A DNA stretch of 64,000 nt, from the NCBI GenBank assembly GCA_012656075.1, contig JAAKBF010000217.1, positions 62,001-126,000 of the forward strand. Reading direction: 5' to 3'. Below are positions 20,870-31,199 of the stretch, piece by piece (the stretch's first letter is position 1; each line of letters begins with the position of its first letter). The notes beneath the pieces are model-generated. The model saw only the letters and a list, made by a program, of their open reading frames with translations, made no database searches and was not told the DNA's origin. The translations under genes were made by a program, and so were the position numbers. The stretch is from Phytophthora hibernalis (Eukaryota; Oomycota; Peronosporomycetes; Peronosporales; Peronosporaceae).

Positions 20870-22170
20870 ATGCCAAAGCGCGTCGACTCCAAGGCGGCGA
20901 AGCCCAATCGAAGAAGCCGCCTCGGCATCCGAAGAAGGCTTCCCAGAAGCCCGACGACAGAGCTAAGCCCGCAGCGACCAGATCCCGGTCCAGCAGGAAA
21001 CGCACCGAGGTCACCCTGCCCGGACCGTACGAAGGCGGCAGCGACAACGAGTCGGACTCCGACGGCGAGACCAACCCGAACCTAGTTCTGGCGACGACAG
21101 CCCGGAATCCCAAGGCGACGAAGCTCCAAGAGTGGAAGATGCGAGAGCGCCGACGGCAACGACCGCAGCGACGGCAGCGACTTCCAAAGTCCAGGGTCCT
21201 GACGACAAAGCTTCGGACAGCGGCGACGAGGCTCACAGAGCTGCTGATGACGATGGTCAAGCTTCCAAAGTTCCGAGGGGCGGCGACAAGGACTCCGAGG
21301 CCGGCGACGACAAGTCCCACTCGGCGATTGCGAAGTAGACCAGCAACACACCCAAGGACGCTGCATTAGCTACCGATCGCAAACTCGAGCCGGGCGCTAC
21401 ACGTGATGTGAAGCACCGCTCGGATGAGGATGCCTCGGACGAGGTCGACTACAGCGAGTCGGATCTGGAGTCGGGCGAGGTCAACGACCCAAGCACTTCA
21501 CCCAAGCTCACCGATCAGCAGCGACGTCTCCATCCGGGAGTCCTGCAACTCCTCGCAGTGCTGCTGCTGTCGCACGTGCTGCTGCTGAAGCCGCCAAGTG
21601 GAAGCCCAAGTTATCACCAACGTCGGCAACGGTGATGACGTACCCGAAGGGCTGCTTCAGCCCGACAACCGCCAGCACCTTCACGATCGTGCACGCGATG
21701 TGCGGCAGGCTGCGGAGCAGCGACGAACCTCGAAGCGAGATCACGAGCCAGCGGCACCTAGAAACAAAGAGCAGCTGCTCGCGCTGCTATACTGGCCCGT
21801 ACGGGAGTACCGCGAGTACCTTCGACAGAGTAATGAGCCGGGTAAGGCGGTGCAGCAGTACGACGAGTGTCCCGTCGTCCTCCACGACGACACGGGCCTC
21901 GCCCGCCAGTCCAACGAACGCGAGTTCACAGACTGGCTGCACCACTTGGGGTACCCCTTGCCCGAGTTCACGGACTCGTCGTACCGTATCGACTGGCTGG
22001 CCCAACGGCGCCTCCGCTTCCGCATGGCGAAGTCCATCGTGGATGGCCAGTGGCGTAACCGATACCTCGAGCGCTCGAAGCCCACCCCGGGCGTTATCCT
22101 CGAGGAGGTTGTGCAGAAGATCCAGAAGTCGTGGCAGTCGCAGCCGGAAGAACCGTTCAGTGTTCTTGGC
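20870..22170 (+). pseudogene. antisense ORF of element C
   Basis: Plus-strand protein-like sequence over several frames: a basic N-terminal part (KPPRHPKKASQKPDDRAKPA near 20,910), an acidic part (SDEDASDEVDYSESDLESGE near 21,420) and a longer C-terminal part in one frame (21,598-22,170) with YWPVREYREYLRQSN, FTDWLHHLGYPLPEF and KPTPGVILEEVVQKIQKSW. It ends where the chromodomain, on the other strand, begins. It does not resemble the D-family antisense ORF in sequence but occupies the same position. Function unknown. Confidence 0.5.
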
Positions 22171-22189
22171 GCGGTTAGCGCCGACCGGC

Positions 22190-22345
22190 TCCAGGGAGCG
22201 GTCATAAGCGGCCACGATGTCGGCGCAGTCCTCCAAGAGACGGCTACCAGCCTCCCACGTGCTTTGATCCTCCGGATAGCCGCGCCACTTCACCAAGTAT
22301 TGGTAGTGACCGCTACGCCCGCGGCGTCTCAGCTCAGTATTATCT
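22190..22345 (-). pseudogene. chromodomain, C-terminus of element C Pol
   Basis: Minus strand YQYLVKWRGYPEDQSTWE followed by CADIVAAYD. The aromatic-cage Trp/Tyr pattern and the W-x-GYP and STWE landmarks of a chromodomain are present. Chromoviral integrases use it to target chromatin. Confidence 0.85.
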
Positions 22346-22434
22346 CGACATGGAAGTAGAGAGCGCCCTCATTACCAATCAGTGGAGGCGGGGACGCAAC
22401 GGACGCGTCCACGGATCGGGACGCTCCGCGTCAG

Positions 22435-22944
22435 GTGTTGGCGGCGCGCGCTTCAGCGCCTGTTGGCCATTCTGACCACACAAAGCTCGTGACTGCAATG
22501 GAGGGTTGCCAATGGCTCTTGAAGTCGCAGAGGACTGAGTTGGTGGCCCTGCGAGTGAACCTGCACTCCGTCGAGTCGACTGTGAGTCATTTGGCTCCAA
22601 GTGTGGTTCAGCTCGAACGCAGTGCGAGTGATCGCCAGCGGCAGGTCGATCGCTCGGGCGAGGACCTTCGACAAGCGCTTTATCGATGCTCGGAGAGCGA
22701 GAGGGCCCTCGCGAATGACCGTGCTGAGCTTCACAAGCACTTTGGGTGGCTCCGCGACCTCTATTCTCGCGTTGAGGCGTTGGAGAGCCGTGCTCCTCCG
22801 ACTGCTCCGCCCCCTGCGGCTGTTCCTCCTGCTGCGACCGTTCCTCCGCCGGATATGATGCAGATGATGGCGAACGCGTTTCGCCACTTCGCGAATACGT
22901 CGGACTCTCAGAGTCATTCACCTCGGCCTGGTGATAGGGCTTAA
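22435..22944 (+). CDS. antisense coiled-coil ORF inside the integrase-chromodomain linker
   Basis: A 169-residue frame whose likely ATG is at 22,498 (MEGCQWLLKSQRTELVALRV). Heptad-like coiled coil over SVESTVSHLAPSVVQLE and RQALYRCSESERALANDRAE, then a Pro/Ala-rich linker and DMMQMMANAFRHFANTSD. It lies opposite the low-complexity linker between GPLKPYHQ and the chromodomain of element C. The minus frame here is Ser/Pro/Gln-rich and could be the real one, so coding on the plus strand is uncertain. Confidence 0.35.
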   Translation: MLAARASAPVGHSDHTKLVTAMEGCQWLLKSQRTELVALRVNLHSVESTVSHLAPSVVQLERSASDRQRQVDRSGEDLRQALYRCSESERALANDRAELHKHFGWLRDLYSRVEALESRAPPTAPPPAAVPPAATVPPPDMMQMMANAFRHFANTSDSQSHSPRPGDRA

Positions 22945-24096
22945 GAGGTCCCACGTAGAACGTCGGGTGCGTGGCCATAGCCGATGGCAGGTCCAATGTG
23001 TATGCGTTGCCATGGACTCCGATGACCGTGAACGGCCCCACGAACCGTGGACGTAGCTTTGTGCTGCCCACCGTAGTGACCGCCTGCATAGGGAGGTTTT
23101 TAGCGTTTAAGAGGACCTGGTCCCCAACTTTAAACACATTCACGTTCCTTCGCCCATGACGATCACTGTTTTCCTTCTGTGTGTCTTGCGCGGCAGCCAT
23201 AGCGTCCCGGACGCGTTGCCTTACGGCTTTACCAGTCTCGATGAACGCCAACAGGTTCCGTTTGACGGACGGACGCAGGCCTTTAAGGCCCCGCGGGTCT
23301 TCGGCGTCAGCCTCTCCCCACTCAAATTAGAAGCCGGAGGTATCGACAGTGGCGTACGCGGATGGCGTATCCCGTTAGCGTAGAATGAGGTGAAACCCGT
23401 CGAATGAACAGCATTATTCAGCGCGAACTCAACCTGCGGCAGCAGCTTGCTCCACTTTGTGGGTTCTTCGGCGCAGACGCTGCGCAACACATCATTCAAC
23501 TTCAACACGCGGTTCACCCGCTCGGTTTGACCGTCTCTCTGCGGATGGTTCGCCGTGGACATGTCCAATCTCGTTCCGAGAAGACGGAGCAAGTGTTTCC
23601 AGAAGTGTGAGACGAAGCGGGGATCCCGATCACTCACGAACGCCTCCGGAAGGCCATTATGTCGAAAGACATTGTCGACAAAGAGTTGAGCCGCTTGCGG
23701 CGCCGTTACACTCTTTTTCATTGCGGCTAGCAGCACCATCTTACTGAGACGGCAAACGAAGACCAAGATACCAGTGTGGCCACGTGCACCTGCCGGAAGC
23801 TCGAAGATGAAGTCCATGCTCATCGAGCGCCAGCAATCGGCCGGCACCGGCAAGCTCATCAAGGGAGCCGATGACGAGGGAGCGGGTTTCACACGTTGGC
23901 ACGTTTCGCACGTCTGCACGTACTTCCGAACCCACTTGTACATGTGAGGCCACCAGAAGTTGCGCGCCACGGACGTGTACGTCTTCTCACGTCCAAGATG
24001 GCCGCTGAGCGGCGTATCGTGACCCTCGTAGAGAACGCGATGCCGCAAGTCCTCGTCGTTAGGAACGACTATGCGAGGCTCTTCGCCTTCATCCAC
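22930..24096 (-). pseudogene. integrase, element C
   Basis: HHCC zinc-binding region (LYEGHDTPLSGHLGREKTY, CETCQRVKP), then a DDE core: SMDFIFELP (Asp), VSDRDPRFVSHFW (Asp), DGQTERVNR (Glu). From 23,251 the C-terminal part (FKVGDQVLLNAKNL, FVGPFTVIGVHGNAYTLDLP) is in another frame. A TAA near 24,097 stands between RNase H and integrase where the frame otherwise continues. Confidence 0.88.
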
Positions 24097-24570
24097 TTAG
24101 TAATAGAGGAGACCTTCGACCAGAGAGTAGCGGTGCAACCGCGAGCGCTGCCGCGCAGTTATCTTCACCATTGCCTTCGGCATACCGAGTGCTCTAACGA
24201 GATCGACCAGATCTTCGTCCTGGGCGTACGCCTCTCGCAGAAGCTCATGGAACGGGGACTCGAGGTACGCGACGTGCGCCAGCTCGTAGTCCGGACGTCG
24301 GGAAAGTGCGTCCGCGAGGACGTTCTGCTTTCCTGGCTTGTACTCCACCGTGAAGTTATACTCCGCGAAGAAGGAGAGCCACCGCGCCATGCGTTGGGAG
24401 AGATGAGGCGACGATGTCGCAGTCCGCAAGGACGCGTGGTCTGTGTAGATCACAAAGGGTTTACTGCCAAGCAGGTGTACCCGAAATTTCACCAGCGCGT
24501 ACTGCATAGCGAGAAGTTCCTTGTCGTGGACCGGGTAGTTCTTCTCTGCCGCCTTTAGTTAGCGCGACTG
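24097..24570 (-). pseudogene. RNase H, element C
   Basis: Contains HLLGSKPFVIYTDHASLR (catalytic Asp), MARWLSFFAEYNFTVEYKPG and LADALSRRPDYELAHV. It is separated from RT by a single in-frame TAA near 24,559 (SR-stop-LKA), and otherwise continuous with it. Confidence 0.85.
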
Positions 24571-25640
24571 GAACGAGACCGCTCGCTCTCTGCCATCGGC
24601 ATCGACTTGCCGAAGCGCACAGCCAATGGCAAAGTCCGATGCATCGCATACTACACTGAACGGGCGATCGTCGTCTGGCAAAGCCAAGATCGGAGCGCTC
24701 TGCAAGCTTCTTTTGATAGACTCAAACGCTTGGCGAGCCTCGTCGTTCCACGACCAATCCGTGTCCTTCTTTAGGAGGTTGGTCAATGGCCGCGCCATCT
24801 CGGCATAATTGGCACTGTACTTGTGCAAGTAGTTGGCTAGGCCAAGCCACTTACGTAGGTCCTTCTGGGATACGGGAACCGGCCACTGCGCAATCGTGCA
24901 AACCTTCTCCGGATCCGCGCGGATGCCATCCTTGCCAAGGAAACATCCCAAGAAGGGAATCTCTTCGGCGCCGAAGATGCACTTGTTGATGTTCGCATAC
25001 AAGCGATTCTCGCGCATGCACATCAAAACCTCGCGGAGGTGATCGATGTGAGCCTCGACGGCCGTCTTGTCTTCCGAGGCACGACTGTGCACGAAGATAT
25101 CATCGTATGCGAACGCCCGCATCGGCCGAAAAAGTTGCGTCACCAGCCGATTGAACGTGGCCGGAGCGTTTGACAGCCCCTGGGGCATCACAAGCCACTC
25201 CCACAACATCCCACTGGGAGTACTCACCGCTGTGAGGGGTACGTCGGACTCGCGCATCAGCAGCTGATAATAGCCGTCGACCATGTCGAGTGCGTTGAAG
25301 ATAGTGCATCCTGCCATGTTGTTCTGCAACACGTCCTTCCGAGGGATTGGCGTGGACGCCGGTATCGTCGCTGCATTCAACTCGTTGAACGCGTGCATCA
25401 TGCGCCATCTACCGTTGGGTTTCTTTACGCAAAACGTCGGGGACGAGTGCGGCGACTTCGACTCGCGTACCATGCCCGCGGCATACTTGGCTGCGAAGAA
25501 GCCGTCGATTACGTCGACATGCTCCTTCGGTAATGGCCACTGGCTAGTCGTGCAGTACTTGGTACCCGGCACCAGATCGATTCGATTTCGTGTCGAACCC
25601 CTATCCGGAGGCAACACCGACGGTGGGTCATCGCTGACGA
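24559..25640 (-). pseudogene. reverse transcriptase, element C
   Basis: Uninterrupted 350-residue frame: FCVKKPNGRWRMMHAFNELN, NALDMVDGYYQLLMRES, MPQGLSNAPATFNRL, then FAYDDIFVHSRA. The catalytic DD pair is present, but the usual aromatic-x-DD reads A-Y-D-D, so a residue may be missing or changed. Next come FLGCFLGKDGIRADPEKV, the connection domain (KWLGLANYLHKYSANY) and the RNase H start (FSVVCDASDFAIGCAL). Confidence 0.88.
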
Positions 25641-26480
25641 CATCCGAGAACTCAATCAGGAGAGGGTAGTACGTCCTTCAGGATGGCCGCGCCATACCTT
25701 TTCTGCCTCAACGAGGATCGCTCATCTTCAAGCACCTCCGGGCCATGACCGAAGAGGTATTGAGCTCGACCGAGTCGTGTTCGCGGTGGATGAGGAGCAT
25801 CTCCTCGAACTCGCCCGCCTTCAGCGAATCCAAAAATTCCACATATGAGAGCTCTTCCAACTCGAGTAGCTCCGCTACGGTAGACAGGGGAGCCAGATTC
25901 ACGCCTTCCTTGCGTTCTCCTGTGAGAACATCAAACACCACTGGTGTGGTCGCCTCACCCGAAGAGACCGCCTCGCGGTATGAACTTGCAGCGGCTGACG
26001 CAGCCTGAATATCTTCCAACGTGGGAGTCCCTGCTTGGCCACTCTGTGTTGCGCGAGCTCCGGCTCCAGCGACTTGTCCTGCGCGAGCTGACCCAGCATC
26101 GACGCCTTGCGTAGTGCGAGACCCTGCTCGATCACTCTTCGTTGTGCGAGCACCGGCTCCAGCGACTTGTCCATCGCCGGCTCCACGGGCCTGAGCGACG
26201 CTCTCGATCTTGAGAGATCCATGAGCCTCATCGTGAGACGCACACGGAACCTCCGTACATTCTCCCACATCCACCGAAGGCTCTTGAGATCTCGAAGATG
26301 CAAGGCACGCGGACGGCAACGCCGTAGGCAGATCGAGTACTTCAGTAGTACCTGCGAAGTGCCGTTCGCCGCGTGGTATGCGATGCTCGTGCACAAACCC
26401 GTCCTGGGAAGAGGAGGGGACATGACCCGCCAGGGCTCTGTCCGCGAGGGCTTGTGACTAGCACCGATGGTGCGACTTCT
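25641..26480 (-). pseudogene. protease-RT linker, element C
   Basis: Minus-strand frame 26,394-25,708. It has an Ala/Gly/Arg-rich repeat (QVAGAGARTTKSDRAG, then QVAGAGARATQSGQAG, a near duplication) and then the acidic LLELEELSYVEFLDSLKAGE and HREHDSVELNTSS that commonly precede RT in this chromovirus group. Confidence 0.55.
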
Positions 26481-26990
26481 CTAGTCGATCCACGGCTCGT
26501 GCTTTGTCAGCCAAGGCATGCCGAGGATAAGATCGTACCGATCATCCATGTCAAGAACAATGAACGGTTCGACCGAGTTGAAGTCGTCAAACTTGACGTT
26601 CAAGGATAGAAGAACCTTTCGCGTAGATACGATGGACCCAGTCGCCAGGCGAACAGATACATTGGTATTATTCTTAGATGCTTCCAAAGCACTAGCATAC
26701 AATGCACTGTTCTTGGCCACACTGGACTTCGTCGCGAAGTTGTAGGACGCTCCCGAATCAATCAGGATCGTCAGCGGTTCGTCGTACCCTTTTACGCTGG
26801 CCGTGACAACCACGAGGCTAGACCGCGCGGCGGCCACGGAGAGACACAACAGTGTCGTCCCAGGGACTTGCTCTCCAGGAGGCGGAGGTGGTAGAGCCAT
26901 CGACCTCGAGGAGGAGCGAAGTGTCCCAGCAGGGCGTCCCGCACCTACTGGGAGTTGTCGTTTTCCGACCCCGCAGATTCGATCATGTTA
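26481..26990 (-). pseudogene. aspartic protease, element C
   Basis: LTILIDSGASYNFATKSSVA (DSG catalytic motif) and VLDMDDRYDLILGMPWLTKH (second block). Preceded by a Pro-rich start (MALPPPPPGEQV). No gag or CCHC knuckle is found further right. Confidence 0.8.
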
Positions 26991-28150
26991 GGGACGGCAG
27001 AGCCGCCTTGGCCTTGCCTATACCGTCGAGTTCTCGATCCACACATGGTCAAGTTCGGACAGTGATGATGGCTCGCCGAGGTCCACAGAATCCTCCGACG
27101 AGAACTCGAAACTCGAAATTACTACACCACAATTCCCTCGGTTACGATGCGAGCCGGGATGGTGAGCGTCAAACCCATCTCTAGTCATGTTCCATCCACC
27201 AAAATCCCCCTGTTGCAGCTTGCCGACCAATCTGCAGTTGTAGCCGAGCTACTGCCGGATATCCACGCTTCTACCACCATTAACTCGGCTATGGGTCGAA
27301 GTCTGTTACCACCAAGATTGACTTGGAGTCTCAGGTAGAGACATCTATGAAGAGGTGTAACACCTGGGAGGTTGATGTGTACAAGTCGGCATCCCTCTTT
27401 GTGTCGTTCCACAAGCAGCTCTAGACGCCGAGTGTTGAAACTTGATCCTGTGGATAGACTGACGTCCCTCGTGCTGAATCTTTCTTCGTCGGCCTTATTG
27501 GTCGGCCGTTAATGTCTTAGTCTGTGTTTATCGATAATCTGGAAGGTTTTTGATGGGTACAAATCAGGACCCATCTCCATAAAACACAACCTGACGAGGA
27601 CCGCTCCGATGCTCGAAATTTTCTACTCGGCTGTGACCACCACTGGCGATGATAAACCGATTCCTCGAGTCGACGCCGAGATCGTATTCGAGGCGTCTGA
27701 ACTACTTTGCCCATTGCTGAGCCTGCTGGGGATCATGGATTCCGAGAATTAGATTAATCCAGCTTGACAGGTTGAAGGACGCGAGATTGCTGGTTGACTG
27801 ACCCAGCCAGTCACCCGTTTAATACGTGTTGGTTTTGCTCTTGCAACGTGGTATTCTTGTTGTCCGCCCTGTTGGCGTACATCCTCGAGTGATTGAAGAC
27901 TCGATCGAAGGTAATATGGATCTCAATTAGTTCACGCCGAGTTGCCTTCCGTCAATGTCCCACCTCATCACCGTGATGGAATTGACATCTTCTCTGATCA
28001 AGGAAAGGGTGAGCTCAGCATGGTTGCATATTCTGCTCCCCCTGTTTCCAGACCGCCGGTAGATTATCTCGGCTCGCCAAATTTGCGGGGCTCTTCACCT
28101 CAGTACGTCGGTCTTCTACCGTAATTTTCTCCAGGCCTCCGAGTTGACCT
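26991..28150. other. unassigned, probably decayed repeat DNA
   Basis: No convincing gene on either strand; frames stay below about 75 residues and carry no motif I recognise. It lies between the truncated 5' end of element C and the LINE fragment, and may hold the lost gag of C or 3' LINE sequence. Confidence 0.4.
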
Positions 28151-28154
28151 ATAT

Positions 28155-28680
28155 TCAGCCGGTGGCAACGTCGGATATACACATCTTGGCGGACGCTGCT
28201 GCTGATATGTAGTTGTGCCAGCCCTGCCTAGCTACTACTACGAATATATTTCGTTGTAGAATCTTAGCCAGCATTCGTAGAGTTTCATCCGTTCCCCAGT
28301 GACGGCCCGCAATGTAACCATTCCGTTTTGACTCCGATTTACCGATGTCCGTGAAGTGCATTTGCAACGCTTGCGCCGACTGTTTCCTCGTGAGTTGTTG
28401 ATCCTCGCCCTCAGCCCTGTTGAAGATTGCCATCCTCGCATGGTGCTCGAATTCGTCAAAGAAGAAATGCTCGCTCGCCTCAACTATCCCCTTCTTCAGC
28501 TTGCTCGTTAGTAGATCTAGCACCTTGATGCTGCTAGTGTTCGTAAACTCCCTGTTGAGCAACACAGAGATTATTGGCAGTTGCCATTGGCCGGAGTCGC
28601 CGCTGCTTGCAGTCTACACGCATCGAGTACTTGCTGAACTTTAGTTGGACCATCCAGGATTTGATCAGCTCTAATTTGTG
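28155..28680 (-). pseudogene. OTU-like cysteine protease domain of a LINE
   Basis: Minus strand: ATPANGNCQ near 28,590 (the N-G-N-C of the OTU catalytic loop), a TAA and frame change, then NREFTNTSSIKVLDLLTSKL and GYIAGRHWGTDETLRMLAKI with LQRNIFVVV. The WG-x-x-E-x-L-x-x-L-A helix and I-x-V-V strand fit the OTU fold. The third catalytic position (His) is not clearly seen. It follows the CCHC protein at 29.1-29.9 kb on the same strand, so it probably belongs to the same element. Confidence 0.6.
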
Positions 28681-29075
28681 CAATTGCCTGCAGGGCTTGC
28701 TTTTGGCTCGGCAGCTGTCTCTTGTTGATTTTTTCTCGATCAGTCCACGAATCGTTTGCATCTTTTGAGTGCGTAGTCCTAGTGTTGCTCTGATCCTTTC
28801 TGCTGGCGATTGTGTAGGCTGGGGAGTTACTGGTCTCAGTGGCTCGTTGGTGTCACCCTTAACCGGGTTGCTTCCTCGCGATCGCTCCAGTTCGCTCTCC
28901 TACTTCATCTCACTAGTTTGATCATATTCTGGTCCAGTTAGTACTGTCATTGGTGCTTGTCGGGCTGCCTGGCGACCATTGTTGTTACCCACAGTTCTCC
29001 ATTCTCCTTTCTGTTCTTGATGTTCAGCTTGCAAAACCATAGAAGTCGATGCCTGGGTGACTGGGCGTTCTCGTC
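28681..29075 (-). pseudogene. LINE ORF1 linker
   Basis: Minus-strand Gln/Arg/Thr-rich stretch joining the CCHC segment to the OTU-like domain (PNRPIQLVRRERPVTQAST, then NPVKGDTNEPLRPVTPQP in a different frame). At least two breaks. No domain of its own. Confidence 0.4.
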
Positions 29076-29861
29076 TTACGAGTTGGATTGGGCGATTTGG
29101 CTGCAACCTACTACCCTCGGTTGTTCTGGGTTTTCTTGATCATCGATCCAGAATTCAGCTAACTGCTCGAAATTTGTGATTGTAGCTGGCTGACTTGGTA
29201 GTTTGTCAATTTCGCCCTCTGATTCGTGAATGCAGTATTGCGTCGTGTTCCAGAAGTTGTCAGCTGCGTTGCACCGGTTCCGCGTGTGTCCTCCAGCTCC
29301 ACACTGGAGGCACGGTGGGGCTGGTTTTTCGTTCGCGTGGTGGATCAGAATGTTAGTGCCGTCCCAGTCGATGAACCTTCTGCCTGCTAGGAACGGTGGA
29401 CGTAGATGGCTACGAAAGAAGATATCCCATGTATATTTTTCGCGTTCGCGGTTTCCTGCTGAGGGTTCCTTCCAAGTTATGTGCATGCCTTTGAAGTGCA
29501 TTTGGATGTACGTATAAAGCGCTGCTTCGTTCATGAAACGCGAAACATTGAGAAGTCGTACATGGTACTGTTCTCTCGGTTTTTTGTCCCGGATTCCGTC
29601 TGCTCCCATTTGACGTGCCCATACTGTAGCTGTTCTTTGGCTTGAACTTAGTGAGTCATCCGTCTCTTCCGCGTGCTCGTTGTGAAGTGCAAAGCTCCTA
29701 TTTCGGAACGGTAGCGTCCGGAGCTCCTTTTCCCATGGACTCGCTTGTTCTCTGGTCCAGAAGATTAGGTGCACCGCATGGCCTCGCTTATCGTAGCAGA
29801 CCTGTTTCGAGCTTGTTATCAGTGTCATAATTCTAGAATCAGGGTTCTCGCTTTTTTCCAA
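29076..29861 (-). pseudogene. LINE-type ORF1 with CCHC knuckle
   Basis: A 261-residue open frame: HVRLLNVSRFMNEAALYTYI and MHFKGMHITWKEPSAG (an RRM-like or transposase-22-like fold is possible), then PPCLQCGAGGHTRNRC, a perfect CX2CX4HX4C knuckle at about residues 188-201. This matches nucleic-acid-binding ORF1/Gag-like proteins of LINEs. The N-terminus runs into unassigned sequence to the right (29,862-30,363). No RT is attached here; a LINE RT tail of possibly the same kind lies at 44.7-46.0 kb. Confidence 0.6.
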
Positions 29862-30359
29862 ACTCCAAGCAGTTTCATGTCAAAAGGCGCTCTCGAGATT
29901 GCAAGTCGGGGTAGACTGGGAAGTCTGTTGGTAGCTGGAGCAATTGGCCTCCTTCCACCTGCGTCTCTTTAGGCACAGTGGTCACCGTCGTGTCCTTCTC
30001 CGATGTTCCCTTTTCAGCGGCGCTTACTGCTGCTCGTTTCCTGCTTTTCCTCCTGGTTCTCCGTCGTCTCTTGATGGCGCTTCGTTCCAGCTAACAGTTC
30101 TCCTTGGGATACTTCGGCGGCGGAGACGGCGTACTGACGTCTATCACGACCCCTGGATTATCCGGTTGTTGGTCCGTTGCCTGCATCCTGCTCGACGGTG
30201 ATTCCTTCACGATGATCATCCCGTCCAGCTAGCAGAGTCCACTATACTTTAATCAAGTGATTCTCCCTTGAGATCCTCTGTCCCTTGACCTTTCGCGCGG
30301 TTCACTCCCAGTCACCGCTGTTGTTTCTTATGCGATATTTCCCCTTCGACGCAAATATG
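29862..30359. other. unassigned DNA left of element D
   Basis: No gene called. Probably the 5' part of the LINE ORF1 region, with several stops on the minus strand. It ends at the insertion point of element D. Confidence 0.4.
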
Positions 30360-30363
30360 GAAG
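30360..30363. repeat. 4-bp target-site duplication (left), element D
   Basis: GAAG precedes LTR 30,364 and recurs right after the LTR that ends at 43,240. A four-base match alone can arise by chance. It counts because both LTRs face the right way and carry the PBS and PPT on their inner sides. Confidence 0.6.
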
Positions 30364-31178
30364 TGTCGTGTAGGAATATTCAGAAAATATCACTACCGAA
30401 TGGTATGAGTACACTCGCTTCCCTCGCAACGGTCAGCGAGCGTTGGATCAATAGCTGAAGACCAGGAACGATCCCTTACACTGGGTAGGCTGTAAACCCT
30501 CTGTACACCTAGGTTGTATTAGGGCAACCCCAAAACCTACACCACTAGCCACGAGCGAGGACTAGTATGCAATATTGCGCTTTCGCACGAACCCCGCACC
30601 CTCAGAAAGAAGGGTACCGGCCGCCAAGCCTAATACGGGTTTGCCGAGGTAAAACCTCGGCGGGTAGTAAAGATATCTGGAACGCTCGGTTCCATTATAA
30701 TATATGGGAGACGATACTCCTTGTCTCTCCCAGCACTAGCTCTAATCTCTTGAACTGGCTAGCAACAAACCATCGGTTAGTGCACCTTGAGTTCGCAGAC
30801 AGGCATCCCACAAGCCGAGCGTATCTAGACCCTAAGATAAGCTAATTAGACTTACCGAAGACGGACTTGACCCTTGGTGACGACGGCTGATTTTTGTGTT
30901 GATCTATGGCTCTGAGAGCATCTGTAGTCAATCCTTTAGCTAGCCCTATATGTAAATACAAATATCCAGTGTGAACAGATTCCAGTATATGACCCCGTAC
31001 CCGGCTCTAAAGACCGAGGGTACGGAACTGAAATGGATACAAATGAGGGTTCGTACCCTCGACCCTGGTCACTTCCGTGCGGGGAATGTAACCCGCCAAT
31101 CAGAGCACGCTGGTCACTTTCCTTCAGCAAGGGCAACCTTGCCGACTGGCGACCGAGCGCTCAAAACCCAACGCCACA
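30364..31178 (-). repeat. 3' LTR of element D
   Basis: An 815-bp direct copy of 42,368-43,240, lacking about 45 bp near 31,060 that the other copies have. It begins TGTCGTGTAGG and ends ACGCCACA on the plus strand. A PPT lies on its right. Confidence 0.85.
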
Positions 31179-31192
31179 ACTGCCCCCGCCTT
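31179..31192 (-). promoter_or_regulatory. polypurine tract of element D
   Basis: Minus strand AAGGCGGGGGCAGT directly precedes the 3' LTR. The core is shared with the copy at 19,097-19,108. Confidence 0.65.
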
Positions 31193-31199
31193 GACTCAA

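Larger units (their letters stand above)
20627..26990 (-). mobile_element. Ty3/gypsy chromovirus element C
   Basis: Minus-strand order: protease (26,900), linker, RT (25,620-24,560), RNase H (24,510), integrase (24,096-22,930), linker, chromodomain (22,345-22,200). The Pol part is nearly intact, with two in-frame TAA codons standing where Gln is expected. Gag is not recognised to the right of 26,990, so the 5' end is lost. A plus-strand antisense ORF occupies the region downstream of the chromodomain. LTRs not identified. Confidence 0.85.
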
